A stretch of DNA of 28,376 nt. Source: Stentor coeruleus (lineage: Eukaryota; Ciliophora; Heterotrichea; Heterotrichida; Stentoridae). Under the pieces are notes generated by a model, which saw only the letters and a list, made by a program, of their open reading frames with translations, was not told the origin of the DNA and did not search any database. How positions within the stretch are numbered: position 1 is the first letter of the stretch; every line of letters begins with the position of its first letter. A program made the translations under genes and the position numbers. Location of the stretch: assembly GCA_001970955.1 (NCBI GenBank), contig MPUH01000954.1, positions 1 through 28,376 of the forward strand, read 5' to 3'. Positions 1 through 9,024 of this stretch are shown in pieces.

Positions 1-515
1 ATTGTTGATTTAAAATAATGATATTAAAAGATTATTACTTAAGGATTAAATTTGAATGATAATTATTATCAATGATAGGCAACATTCATATTCATAATGT
101 ATTCAATCAAAATTTTAATTTTTTCACATTATAACTTATTTTATTTAAATAATTTTGATCGTTTTTTTTCTTCAAAATAATGTGAATGAATTCATGAATA
201 TCTACACATAATGATGATAAATTTACATAAGAAATCATAAATAACTTAAGATTATAAAAATTTACTATGAGGTTTAAAATACTCAAACAAATAAAATCTT
301 TAAAATGCTCTACAGTTATTAGGACTTACAACCAATCAATAAAGGATAATTGCTTACTCACTAAATTTGTTTAATAAATTGGTTTTCATAATTTATTTTA
401 TTCTTTATAACAAATAAAGGTGATTATTAGCTTTTACCCTAGTAGAACCAAATAATAAATTACAATAAAGATTAAAGTTTTTTTCAGATTAATTATAGAT
501 ATTAATATTAATAAA
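1..515. other. AT-rich spacer, no gene seen
   Basis: No frame with convincing coding character was found on either strand. The stretch is strongly AT-rich with many short poly-A/poly-T runs. It lies downstream of the LRR/IQ gene, so its right edge probably includes that gene's 3' UTR. No tRNA-like cloverleaf, tandem repeat or telomeric repeat was seen. Confidence 0.6.
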
Positions 516-3374
516 TCACAAAATAGTTGTTTTATTTCCCCTACTTTTATATTTTTCATACAAAACAGATTGAATAAACTCTTTTCTCTCTTTACTTTTT
601 TGCTTGAAATTTTCTATTCTAGTTTTAATTTCCTCTCTACTTTTGTGCCTCCATCTATTTAGATCACTATTTTTCATAAGTTTTTGCAACATGTTTTTTG
701 CTTGTGCAAATTGAACTATAAACTTTCTTTCGTTTTTGAGCTCCAATTTTTTTTTTGTCTGGGCTTCAATCATATTTCTTTTTAGTTCCTTTTCACGCAA
801 TTCTTGATTATAGCGATAACTGATTATTTCTTGATGATGCTCTTTGATTTCTTTAAATTCATTCATTTTAATCTCGAGTTCCATTTGCTTTGATATTTTA
901 TTCTCACTTTGTCTTCTGTGAGTTTCTTCTCTAGCTCTTTGAACACGCTTGCGCATCAATTCTTGACTAGATATTGTGTGTCTTTCCATTGGGATTTCAG
1001 GTTCTGATATTGGATCAAAATTTTTTTCCCTTGTTAGGTTACGAAGTATAGGGGCCGAAGCAGGAGGTAAACAAATAGTTTGCTCATTTTTTATTGAGGT
1101 TTCTATAGGGCTTAGAGCTTTTGCAAGTATAATTGTAGCTGGGCAGGGTTCATTTTGATTAATACTCCAAGCTTTCCAAACACTTCTCAAACGCGTCATA
1201 AGAAATGAGTGTTTAAGATGATTGAGGGTCAAAAGTGGGATAAAGCATTTGTTCCTGCTATTAAGGGTTTGAAGAAAAAGTACAGCCACTCTTCTTTTTG
1301 ACTCCTCAACAGAATCAAACTCAAGCTTCAAGAATTTTAGTCCTGGATTAGCTACTTTAGCTTCTTGAACTTGGCTATTAAGTGTAACAATGTCGACACG
1401 GGCGCCGCTTAAGACCACAGCTTGAAGTATTTTTTCTTCATCTCCTGGAGTAGCGCCGGTTCTATCAATAAATAGTTGTGTTCCCACCCATTGAGGAAGA
1501 AATTTATGATTTTCTCTACTGCAGTTCATTAAATAAACTGTACTTTCTCTGCAAAAAAATGTAAATTCCTGCTCTGCAAATTTGTACTTACCCTCATAAG
1601 TGCTTAGAAATTGAAAAAGATGTTCTTCTAGATACAAAATTGAGGTATCAATTTCTTTAAGCAAATACTTTAGTTTAGTTAAAGAATTCATACGATACCA
1701 ATATTTTATCATACGCCACCACCTTTGGATAATTATAGCTGCTCTGCGTTTAATAACTTGTATTGCTAAAGTTCTGTGCTTTCGCACTCTGTATCCACGC
1801 CATATTGCTTGAACAGTACAAGCAGCTTTTACTCTTTTAAGAAATATTTCATAGATTGGGATAAAGATAGGATAATCCTTGGAATTTAGATATTTATTGT
1901 ATTCAAATATCAATAAAAGTAGTTCATGAAGGAATTCTGAATTAGGAGCTTCGAATTCAAATAAATCTAAATAATCATCCAAGTTTTGATGTACATCTTT
2001 AATTTTTTCTTTTTCTTTCTTTGTAATTGTACATCCTCTATTTTTAAATTTTTTCAATATTTCATATTCAGCCTTATTACTATAAAGTTTGCTTATAGGA
2101 GTATTTTTTAATGGTCTTAAATAACCGCTGTTAGCCATTTTTGCATGTGGCACCCATTTAACCATTTGCAATGTAGGTATATCAGTATATGGCAAATTAT
2201 CTAAATCTGGAAAACGAATAACTTTCACTGTTCTGCAATCTACTATTCTGTTGAACAATTCTTCAAAAGAATAACCTTCAAATTTGTGTGGCAATCTTTC
2301 GAAAAATTCTGGAGCGACACGATCTTGAATATTATTTGCTGGATGGTATATATCCGGAGCATAAATCGACAACGCCCTAAGAAAGCAGATTAAAGTTCTT
2401 TGTTGACTCTTAAGTATATATACTTTTGTGTAGGACAATAGTGGAAATTTTATTCTGCAGGCCTTCCATTTTCTATAGAAAGATGATATTTTCGTACTTG
2501 CATTGTGTCTGAGCTTTGCCAGCGTTTTTTTTTCCTTATAAAATTTATACCAAGATTCAATTTTTTTAACAGCTTTGAAATGAGCGAACTCTTCTGGGTC
2601 ATAAAGTAAATGCTCATTATTAGTTTCTTTTAATAACATTTCTAAGTCTTTTTTAAGCTTATTTCTTAAAAGCCATCCACGAACATTTTTTTGTATTATT
2701 AATGCCATTTTATCTCTAATACTCAAATGTCCTCCCATATTTCTTCTAACCTTAAATCTTCTCCAATAACTCTGAATCTTGATAGCAGGCGAGCATTTTT
2801 CCCATTTTCTTTTGAGCTTATACAAATGTTGCTTAAAATTTCTTATATCAGAAGTATCTTGAATCCAAACTTTAGCATTTTCAAGATCTAAAGGCGCCAG
2901 CCCTTTTCTTTCTTCTTCTGTTGAAATGTAAAAATCCAATGCTAGCAAAGTTGGAAGTGAGGAAATCATAAACTTCCTATATCCTTGTAAGTGAATGCAA
3001 GGATTGTTAAATAACGTAAGGTGAAGAATAGATGGGAGAACTGACAAACTTTCAAAAGTTTCCCAGGTCTCTAGCAAATTATCGTGGAGATAAAGTATCT
3101 GAAGTTTAGGCATTGATGACCATAAATCCTTGCTTCCAACATTAACTAGATAGTTTGTTGAGAGGTCAAGCTTATGGAGGTTTGAAAACCCTAAATTTAT
3201 GTCAATTTCAGTTAATGAATTGTTTTTTAAAGACATAAGATAAGCACTGATACCAAATTCTTGTAGAAGGAGTTTAAAGCCTGATTCTAGCTCTAGTCCA
3301 TCTAGTTTAAGTATGCTCACTGATTTGAAATCTTCAGTCTTTAGTACATTTACTAGCGTTTCTTTAATTAACAT
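516..3374 (-). CDS. Leucine-rich repeat and IQ-motif protein (LRRIQ3-like)
   Basis: This is a 952-residue uninterrupted frame from ATG to TGA. Residues about 20-150 form leucine-rich repeats ending in a cap-like segment (FNNPCIHLQGYRKFM, then LPTLLALDF), as in axonemal and centrosomal LRR proteins. IQ-type calmodulin-binding motifs follow: IKIQSYWRRFKVRR (~198), LIIQKNVRGWLLR (~225), a weaker pair near 270 and 293, TVQAIWRGYRVRK (~520) and IIIQRWWRMIKYW (~547). The C-terminal ~150 residues are charged and helical, probably coiled coil. The order LRR, IQ, coiled coil resembles LRRIQ3/LRRIQ1-type proteins of cilia and basal bodies; that location is inferred from the family. No signal peptide or membrane segment is seen. 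Its start is 52 nt downstream of the NFU1 stop on the same strand. It is the only gene here ending in TGA; about 17 Trp codons inside it are all TGG. Confidence 0.85.
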   Translation of the reverse strand: MLIKETLVNVLKTEDFKSVSILKLDGLELESGFKLLLQEFGISAYLMSLKNNSLTEIDINLGFSNLHKLDLSTNYLVNVGSKDLWSSMPKLQILYLHDNLLETWETFESLSVLPSILHLTLFNNPCIHLQGYRKFMISSLPTLLALDFYISTEEERKGLAPLDLENAKVWIQDTSDIRNFKQHLYKLKRKWEKCSPAIKIQSYWRRFKVRRNMGGHLSIRDKMALIIQKNVRGWLLRNKLKKDLEMLLKETNNEHLLYDPEEFAHFKAVKKIESWYKFYKEKKTLAKLRHNASTKISSFYRKWKACRIKFPLLSYTKVYILKSQQRTLICFLRALSIYAPDIYHPANNIQDRVAPEFFERLPHKFEGYSFEELFNRIVDCRTVKVIRFPDLDNLPYTDIPTLQMVKWVPHAKMANSGYLRPLKNTPISKLYSNKAEYEILKKFKNRGCTITKKEKEKIKDVHQNLDDYLDLFEFEAPNSEFLHELLLLIFEYNKYLNSKDYPIFIPIYEIFLKRVKAACTVQAIWRGYRVRKHRTLAIQVIKRRAAIIIQRWWRMIKYWYRMNSLTKLKYLLKEIDTSILYLEEHLFQFLSTYEGKYKFAEQEFTFFCRESTVYLMNCSRENHKFLPQWVGTQLFIDRTGATPGDEEKILQAVVLSGARVDIVTLNSQVQEAKVANPGLKFLKLEFDSVEESKRRVAVLFLQTLNSRNKCFIPLLTLNHLKHSFLMTRLRSVWKAWSINQNEPCPATIILAKALSPIETSIKNEQTICLPPASAPILRNLTREKNFDPISEPEIPMERHTISSQELMRKRVQRAREETHRRQSENKISKQMELEIKMNEFKEIKEHHQEIISYRYNQELREKELKRNMIEAQTKKKLELKNERKFIVQFAQAKNMLQKLMKNSDLNRWRHKSREEIKTRIENFKQKSKERKEFIQSVLYEKYKSRGNKTTIL

Positions 3375-3426
3375 TTTATTATAAGACCGGCTTTTTTATT
3401 AATTTTCTAAGACTACTTGTGTATAT

Positions 3427-4017
3427 CTAACCATCAACAGCTTCAACAGTTTTCACTGATTTAACATAGTGAGTAAGCATTCTTTCAATACCGTTTTTTA
3501 AAGTAATAGCACTTGAAGGGCAACCTGAACAGCTTCCCCTCATTTCCAAAATTACTTTACCTGAAGCTTCGTCAAACTCCACTAATCGCACATCGCCACC
3601 ATCATCTCTCACAAAAGGTCTTATACGGAAGTCTATGATCTCTTTTACCATAGCAAGGTCTTGCGAGTCAGTGTCTAAGATTTTAGTATCCTCACTTGGA
3701 GGAACTTCTGAAATCAGTGACTCTCCATTTGTCAAACTATTCATCAGAACTTCAAATATTAGCGGCTTCAGTATAGACCAATCTGCTGATACAGTTTTGC
3801 CTATAGACAGATAATCTTTAGCTATAAATACTCGAGATATTCCATCGATTTGAAATAATCGTATCACTAGGGGAAAATTTTGTCCTTGCCGAGGACTTGT
3901 GAATTCCAAAGTCCCATCTCGAAGTAAAATTATCCCTGGAATAAATTTGAGAAATGATGGATTAGGAGTTGGTTGAGTTCGGATGAATATCCTTCGGAGT
4001 ATTGTGCTACTTAACAT
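3427..4017 (-). CDS. NFU1: NFU1 iron-sulfur cluster scaffold, mitochondrial
   Basis: This 196-residue protein carries the two domains of the NFU1 family. The Nfu N-terminal domain covers residues ~14-100 (RTQPTPNPSFLKFIPG is the family signature). The NifU-like C-terminal domain covers ~120-190 and holds the cluster-binding CxxC (GSCSGCPSS, Cys163 and Cys166) and the VRDDGGDVRL segment. NFU1 delivers 4Fe-4S clusters to mitochondrial targets such as lipoyl synthase. The first ~13 residues (MLSSTILRRIFIR) are basic, hydroxylated and free of acidic residues, which fits a short mitochondrial presequence; import is inferred. Length and both domains are complete, and the ATG gives the expected start just before the conserved QPTPNP. 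The gene ends in TAG, 52 nt before the LRR/IQ gene on the same strand. Confidence 0.95.
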   Translation of the reverse strand: MLSSTILRRIFIRTQPTPNPSFLKFIPGIILLRDGTLEFTSPRQGQNFPLVIRLFQIDGISRVFIAKDYLSIGKTVSADWSILKPLIFEVLMNSLTNGESLISEVPPSEDTKILDTDSQDLAMVKEIIDFRIRPFVRDDGGDVRLVEFDEASGKVILEMRGSCSGCPSSAITLKNGIERMLTHYVKSVKTVEAVDG

Positions 4018-4555
4018 ATATTATTAGAGTTAAAAAATGTGTGGGCTTTTACTTAAAATATTGCACCGTTCTACTTATATAGCTTATCTAAATAACCTTC
4101 CGAACCCAACAGAAAATATAAACTGTTAAAGAAATCACAATTACATTTAAGCATATAAAGCAATTTATCAACACTTAAAAGCATTTACTGAAATAAAAAA
4201 ATGTTAATACCATTTTCTATTGAAGTTTATTAAGATAGCAAAAACTTATGCAAGAGGAATATCAGTACAAAATGCCAATTTATTTGATAGAACTTGACTG
4301 CAATTTATCATAATGAAACAAAAAGCAATCTACTACTAGTATCAATTATCTGCAAGCTTAGAGGCCATTATGATTTGCTTCTTCAAGTAAAGTTATGGAA
4401 GACATGAACAATTGCGCATTAACTGGAACTTATTATTTTTAAATTTAGATTAGAAATTTCATCAAAGTTTATTATAAAATTTAGACTAAATGTGCATGTG
4501 TTTTAATTCTATTCTTAACCCATTGATATTAGTAGTTTTATTATATTTGCAAATT
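4018..4555. other. Divergent intergenic region between NFU1 and DAD1
   Basis: About 540 AT-rich bases separate the two divergently read genes, so both promoters should lie here. No recognisable motif, RNA gene or repeat was found. A frame running into DAD1 begins at an ATG at 4490, but its 22 extra codons are not part of the conserved protein and are treated as leader. Confidence 0.5.
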
Positions 4556-4882
4556 ATGGAAGTGCTTAGAGATACGGCTAAAACCCTTTATAACAACTAT
4601 AAAAAGTCAACCAGCAATAGAACTAAGCTTATTGATCTCTTTATCATATTCAACCTTGTTCTTGCAGCTATTCAATACTTCTATATGAAAATAGCAGGAA
4701 ACTTTCCTTACAATGCATTCTTAGCAGGCTTTTTCTGCACTTTGGGGACAGCAACACTTTCTTCATGCTTAAGAATGACAATAGAAACTAAAAAAGCTAA
4801 CACCTCTGAAGAAAAAGCTTTTATTGAATATATGGCTTTGTGCTTACTTCTTTATTTAGTAGTACTTAATTACCTAGGATAA
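4556..4882 (+). CDS. DAD1: DAD1/Ost2 subunit of oligosaccharyltransferase
   Basis: This 108-residue membrane protein matches the DAD1/Ost2 family, a non-catalytic subunit of the oligosaccharyltransferase that N-glycosylates proteins in the ER membrane. It has a short cytosolic N-terminus and three hydrophobic segments at about residues 25-43, 50-70 and 88-108. Family hallmarks are visible: GNFPYNAFLAGF (family GxFPFNSFLSGF), CLRM (family CLRI) and a C-terminus ending LVVLNYLG (family HLVVMNFVG). The ATG at 4556 is chosen because it gives the usual family length. An in-frame ATG at 4490 would add 22 hydrophobic residues with no counterpart in DAD1. The stop is TAA. No intron is needed. Assignment is firm. 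Confidence 0.94.
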   Translation: MEVLRDTAKTLYNNYKKSTSNRTKLIDLFIIFNLVLAAIQYFYMKIAGNFPYNAFLAGFFCTLGTATLSSCLRMTIETKKANTSEEKAFIEYMALCLLLYLVVLNYLG

Positions 4883-5129
4883 TTATGTTAGGGTTTTTCA
4901 AAAAAATCGAATCTGAATTACAATAGTTAGCGAAGCATTCTTGCTTTAAGGGTATTTATCTTTTAATGGAAAATTTAATCAAAGTTCTACATCTAAACTT
5001 TGCTATCATTACTTTTTAATATTTAAGCTTAATCATGATTTCTCTATTTCAACTTTAGTTTAATAGCTATTTATTTTCAGTATGCCATAGTTAGCTAAAA
5101 CTTACTATGTAAGAAGACTTAATTACTAT

Positions 5130-5402
5130 CTAAAGATAACGATTCCCCTTAGGATTCTCAATGATTTTAGTATAATCAGTCTTCTTCACATGCTCAGGAA
5201 CTTGGGTAGGATTTTTAACCCATGGATGCTGGTAATGTCCTTGTCCTCTATAAAGTTTTACAAAATCTAAGTATTCTTGTCTTTTTTCCTGTCTGTAGTT
5301 GCTGAAGGCCAAGTATCCAATAACTGTTGTATATCCTAAAGAAATCAAAAGCCAAGTTTTATTTTTCGCAGGCAATCCTTCAAATAAAACACCTAATTTC
5401 AT
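5130..5402 (-). CDS. Small one-helix membrane protein, unknown
   Basis: This 90-residue protein starts at the ATG MKLGVLFEG; the open frame extends three codons further to a TTG, which is not used. One hydrophobic segment (residues ~18-36, TWLLISLGYTTVIGYLAF) is followed by a basic stretch (NYRQEKRQEY) and a polar tail rich in His, Pro and Lys (GHYQHPWVKNPTQVPEHVKK). The pattern of one N-terminal helix and a hydrophilic tail is common among small accessory subunits of mitochondrial inner-membrane complexes, but no family is recognised and that idea is only inference. It lies between DAD1 and the CXC gene, opposite to both. It ends in TAG. That it is a gene rather than a chance frame rests on its composition and well-formed helix. 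Confidence 0.6.
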   Translation of the reverse strand: MKLGVLFEGLPAKNKTWLLISLGYTTVIGYLAFSNYRQEKRQEYLDFVKLYRGQGHYQHPWVKNPTQVPEHVKKTDYTKIIENPKGNRYL

Positions 5403-5708
5403 AATATCCAATATTTATTACCATCAAGATGAAATGACATTGGGGCAAAATCATTTTTGTTCTTGTTAAACCTTCTTTAAATTTATTAATGTATTCATTG
5501 TCCTAAGATTTATAAAATGCAAAATAAATTTACATTTTATTATATAATTAAGAATTGCCGAATAAGAGCCAACAATATTTCTGGATTAAAATTTTTGCGG
5601 GAAAGGATAATTTTCAGAGATAAAAATCGAAAAGCACATAAATAATTTTAAACTCTAACCATTTATGTGCACCCAAATTTAAATATCATGGCTCATTGTA
5701 ATTTTTAA
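5403..5708. other. Divergent promoter region, nothing else seen
   Basis: About 300 AT-rich bases lie between the start of the small membrane protein (minus) and the CXC gene (plus). No coding frame, repeat or RNA gene was identified. Confidence 0.5.
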
Positions 5709-6479
5709 ATGCAAGAAGGCAAACCACCATCGCCAAGTTTTCTCAGCCCATCCCCTGGCTTGATTAAGCAGTCTAAAAGAGGCTGTAATTGCAAAAACTC
5801 AAAATGCCTTAAGCTTTATTGTGAATGCTTTTCACTTGGCGAATACTGCAACAATTGCAATTGTATAAATTGCCATAACAATGCATCCAGTGAAGTAAAA
5901 TCTAACTAGAATTTCCGCAAAGAAGCTATTCAAGGGATTCTTGAAAGAAATCCACAGGCCTTCAGACCTAAAATTTCTGCTTATTCCCCTCTTAGTCTTT
6001 CAAAAGATTTTACGCGTCATTCGAAAGGATGTGCATGTAAAAGAACTGGTTGCTTGAAAAAATATTGTGAGTGCTATCAAGCGAGAATACCTTGTTCAGA
6101 GATTTGTAAATGTATGGAATGGTAAAATCAAAAAAGCAAAAATGATAATAGATGCGAAGATCGGTACGCAGATATGCCTGTTAAAAGTAAATTTTATAAA
6201 GGAATATGTTTTCGACCTGAAAATAGTATTGGTAATTTGGAGGTTGTCAAAGAATTTGTTGATAATGTGATAAATACCTTTACTGTTAAAATTAAAAAAG
6301 AGACTGATGATGAGTGCAATCTAATGTGTGAAGAGGAAACTCTTGCATGTGAGGGAAATTCAAATAGCAGTCTAGAATCACCAGGAAAGAAAGTTTACAC
6401 ATTTTCTAGTGACTATAAGAGAATTGAAAACCTTGTTTACGAAAATCTAATAGCTGCTTTACATAGAATTTGTAGCTAA
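5709..6479 (+). CDS. CXC (CRC) domain DNA-binding protein, LIN54/tesmin/TSO1 type, two 15-nt introns
   Basis: Removing two 15-nt introns (5895-5909 and 6122-6136) gives a continuous 246-residue protein. It has both cysteine-rich CXC motifs: residues ~23-57 ([19 protein letters not shown]) and ~101-136 ([18 protein letters not shown]). They are joined by a linker containing the family signature [10 protein letters not shown]. The second CXC ends CKCMECKN only after splicing, because intron 2 splits the last Cys codon (TG|C). Proteins of this family bind TTYGAA-like cell-cycle elements; LIN54 anchors the DREAM/MuvB complex and plant TSO1/TCX relatives act in division and development. The tyrosine of each YCEC motif is the known DNA-contact position. 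The C-terminal ~110 residues are acidic and low in complexity, ending in a probable helix. Read without splicing, the locus breaks into three frames and would be misannotated. Confidence 0.93.
5895..5909 (+). other. 15-nt intron 1 of the CXC gene
   Basis: The intron reads gtaaaatctaactag. Its final TAG is an in-frame stop in the unspliced reading. Removing it keeps the frame and joins the first CXC motif to the conserved RNPxAFxPKI linker. It has GT-AG borders and A at position 10. Confidence 0.93.
6122..6136 (+). other. 15-nt intron 2 of the CXC gene
   Basis: The intron reads gtaaaatcaaaaaag and interrupts a Cys codon (TG|C). Splicing restores the terminal CMECKN of the second CXC motif; the unspliced reading gives Trp then TAA. 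It has GT-AG borders and A at position 10. Confidence 0.93.
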
Positions 6480-7589
6480 ACTCTATTGAGTTTATATATC
6501 TTAGAATTTAATTTTACTATTAACTTATTACAAAATTATTCATACTTTATTAGACTAAAAATTTATTTTTAAAGGTTTTAAATGCAAATGTATTTTATTT
6601 ATCCAGCATATTACTTTAAATATTTGTTAAATATGAGAATTTTCGATAGCAAAAATCATGATCTCATATTTAAAACTTTTTAAACTTAGAGAAATATGTA
6701 AAGGAAATTATGATTAAAGATAGCATCCAATTAAAACTTAAAAACTATAGCAACAAAGTGTAAAAATCAAAGTTAGTAAATTATGTCTGATATAAAAGTT
6801 ACCGTAGAGTTATAACTTTAATAACTGTTGTTGATTTGCACAAGTATAGTATAAAAAATATATTAAAATAATCAAAGAATTTAATCCCCTTATAAAAAGC
6901 TTATTTTAGAAGATTCTAGTGATAAAATTATTATGCAGATACTAAACAGAGTGAGAAGAGATAATACTCTATAGAAAAATTAAGAATATAATTTTCAGAA
7001 TTAATAAACTTACATACGAAATATGGCTAAAATCTAGATTTTTATTAATTATGATTTAATTTTTCGTAAGTAATATTGGTTATGTTCTGCTACACAAAAG
7101 AATTATTTTTAATTTTTATCAAAACTTTTATTTTCTATTTACAAGTATTTGAAATGATAAATTTATTGTAAGAAAATATTTACTTCATAGATAATCCTAC
7201 TTATGAATAATACTAATATTTAGAAAAAAGAATTATTTAACTATAAGTAAAAAATTAGCTTTTATACAAGTGTTAAATCTATTTAAATTAAAAGTACTTA
7301 TAAGATCCAATTTAATATTTTAAAAATTCAATAAAAAATTAATATAAAGCATTATCGAAACCTAAAAAATCACCCTTTGTCCAGAAAAAATATAAAGACA
7401 ATGACATATTTATTAATAAAACTTTCGATAACAGATTGAAAGATATAATAGAATTATAATTTCTATAAAATTTTAATTATCTTACAAGAAAATTTGTAAA
7501 TACGCATATATCAAAATAGATTGTAACATGGCAATTTATTAAATGCTTTTTCTAATCAATATATTATAAGGGAAACCTCAGTGACATAA
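6480..7589. other. Long AT-rich spacer
   Basis: More than 1.1 kb of very AT-rich sequence (many ATAAAA and TTTATT runs) has stops in all frames at about the density expected by chance. No gene, RNA or tandem repeat could be supported. The composition changes abruptly at about 7570, where a GC-richer relic begins. Confidence 0.5.
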
Positions 7590-7686
7590 CCAGCGACAAC
7601 GAGTTGTTTAGCATACCGAATCTGCCCAAAGAAAGAGATCGTAGGACAAACAAACCTCGATCGGACAAGGTTTAAACCATGCCACT
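7590..7686 (-). repeat. Left arm of a diverged inverted repeat pair
   Basis: This GC-richer ~97-nt block, read on the reverse strand, aligns with the block at 7869-7951 read on the plus strand. Shared stretches include gtggcatg, the GTTT/GTTC-AAACC region, a gatcgag/gatcgaag core, tctctttcttt and ttgtcgct. Identity is clearly imperfect and a gap of roughly 10 nt is needed. The composition contrasts with the surrounding spacer. It could be the inverted end or a decayed copy of a mobile element, or a diverged gene fragment; the sequence does not decide. Confidence 0.5.
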
Positions 7687-7868
7687 TTGACTATCACCCA
7701 CTTTAAACTTTAAATCTCAGTACAAGAATATCAGAAATTGCTTTTAAGACATAAGTAAAACTTTTATCGCATTAAATATAAAAAATATTTAGTTTTGTTT
7801 GTTCCATTTCTACTAATGAGATTAAGCACATAATAAGAGTGGATATTCAGAGGGCTAGCTAGTGTTAT

Positions 7869-7951
7869 GGTGGCATGATTTGAACCGTGTCTGATCGAAG
7901 TCATAAAATCTCTTTCTTTAGGCTAGTTGTATAAACCAATCTTTGTCGCTA
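7869..7951 (+). repeat. Right arm of a diverged inverted repeat pair
   Basis: This is the inverted counterpart of 7590-7686; the two are separated by about 180 nt of AT-rich DNA. The copies share several runs of 7-12 nt in the same order but differ by substitutions and small gaps, so this is an old duplication rather than a fresh terminal repeat. A 77-codon frame (TTG at 7927 to TAG at 8160) begins inside this arm, but it has no ATG at its start and no recognisable domain, so it is not called a gene. Confidence 0.5.
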
Positions 7952-8209
7952 ATTGCGTGGCTATTTACTTGAATGAGAAGGCCTTTACTATTTCTTTTCT
8001 TTGGTGTCAAGATGATGGATGCAAATCTTGTGTTCACCTTATTCTTTCAGCACGTTTTGAAGTTATTATGGTGTTCGTAGCAAACTGGGTATTTGGAGAA
8101 TGGATGTTACGTGCAAACAGGAGAAATGTTGACTATTTAATCTTAATGCAAGAGTTTTAGGTAATATATTTAAGTAGAAAATCAATGAAGTGTTCCTAAA
8201 TAAATTATC

Positions 8210-8539
8210 CTATCTAAATTGATCCATCTCAAAAGGCTTGTTCTTCAAATCTTTTTCATAGATATGTGGAACATAAAGTTCTCTTGCACTTTTTTCATGC
8301 CAGAGGAACACATTCGCTGCTCCAGTAGAGAACCCCCTGTGGAAGGTTCCCATTTCAACAAATCCAAAGACCAATAAAAAGATAAAAGGAGTTGTAATTG
8401 CAAGACCAAGACCTATATATGCCCTTTTAAATAGTAAACGCTTGTATTTTGATACTTCATCCTGCACTAATGCTCTGTCAACAAGGGCTTGCATAGATAG
8501 CTTGGCTTGGCTTTTTAAAACCTGGAGTTTATCCGACAT
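8210..8539 (-). CDS. Small one-helix membrane protein, unknown
   Basis: This 109-residue frame runs from ATG to TAG. A basic amphipathic N-terminal helix (residues ~1-40, ending SKYKRLLFKRAY) precedes one strong hydrophobic segment (~41-62, IGLGLAITTPFIFLLVFGFV). A polar C-terminal domain follows, rich in aromatic and charged residues (FLWHEKSARELYVPHIYEKD). There is no clear cleavable signal. Size and layout resemble the small protein at 5130-5402 and would suit an organelle membrane complex subunit, but no family is recognised and this is inference only. A shadow frame on the plus strand (8442-8633) overlaps its start and is not supported. Confidence 0.6.
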   Translation of the reverse strand: MSDKLQVLKSQAKLSMQALVDRALVQDEVSKYKRLLFKRAYIGLGLAITTPFIFLLVFGFVEMGTFHRGFSTGAANVFLWHEKSARELYVPHIYEKDLKNKPFEMDQFR

Positions 8540-9024
8540 TTATATGGGACCTATTAGTGTACTTATCAAAATAGAAATGCTTATGCCAATATCCTATAGT
8601 CAATTTTTTTTGTTTACTAATATAGCTATATGACTAGATTTTTACCTTTAGTATGCAGGGTAAGGGCTGCACTTCCTATGAACTAGGCTTGAAAAATGAC
8701 TCCAATAAATAATAACTAGATGGACGAATGTCCGAAAGGAAATGGTTGCTGTATCGGCCAGGCAAGTCAGACAAATTACTGCACTTAGGGTATAATATCT
8801 TCTCGCGTCAATAAAAATTGTGACATGAAGCGGAAAACTAGGAAGTCAAAGCAATCTAATTTTGGAATGGAAACACTTGGACCTATAAATTAAGTATTAG
8901 GGCGAATGATAATTAGTTTATCTTTCATGTATTATTTTTTTCTGCTTGGCTATAAGTTAAAGCTTTATGTTTTGTTTTTTAATCTGATTAAATAGCGCCA
9001 GACTTAATTAAAGTGTAATAAATA
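8540..9024. other. Divergent intergenic region with a GC-richer island
   Basis: The region separates two divergent genes. Its centre, about 8645-8890, is noticeably less AT-rich than the flanks. Small foldable elements are visible there, such as TGCAG(8 nt)CTGCA near 8654, GGAC(GAAT)GTCC near 8722 and TCC(GAAA)GGA near 8730. The same island contains a 57-codon plus-strand frame broken by one TAG (listed separately). A structured RNA gene is possible, but no known RNA family (tRNA, spliceosomal RNA, SRP RNA) could be matched. Confidence 0.4.
8720..8893 (+). pseudogene. Possible short Cys-rich coding frame broken by one TAG
   Basis: From the ATG at 8720 a frame reads MDECPKGNGCCIGQASQTNY CT, meets TAG at 8786-8788, then stays open for 34 more codons rich in Lys and Arg to TAA at 8891. 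Codons on both sides of the TAG look alike, with many purine-N-pyrimidine triplets. No 15-nt GT-AG intron can remove the stop. It may be a decayed gene, a 22-residue micropeptide with a chance extension, or part of a noncoding RNA. All three plus frames are open over part of this GC-richer island, so coding status is weak. Confidence 0.25.

Noticed and set aside
4490-4555. Longer N-terminus for DAD1.
   Set aside because: The extra 22 residues are not part of DAD1 proteins, whose usual length is reached from the ATG at 4556.
7861-7900. GGTTCAAATC on the minus strand looked like a tRNA T-loop.
   Set aside because: The flanking bases do not form a 5-bp T stem and no acceptor or anticodon arm can be built upstream.
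7927-8160. 77-codon plus-strand frame.
   Set aside because: It starts at TTG, begins inside the right inverted-repeat arm, has no ATG upstream in frame and no recognisable domain.
8640-8890. Possible RNase P, SRP or telomerase RNA.
   Set aside because: Short hairpins and a GAAA tetraloop exist, but none of the conserved cores of these RNAs could be matched in order.
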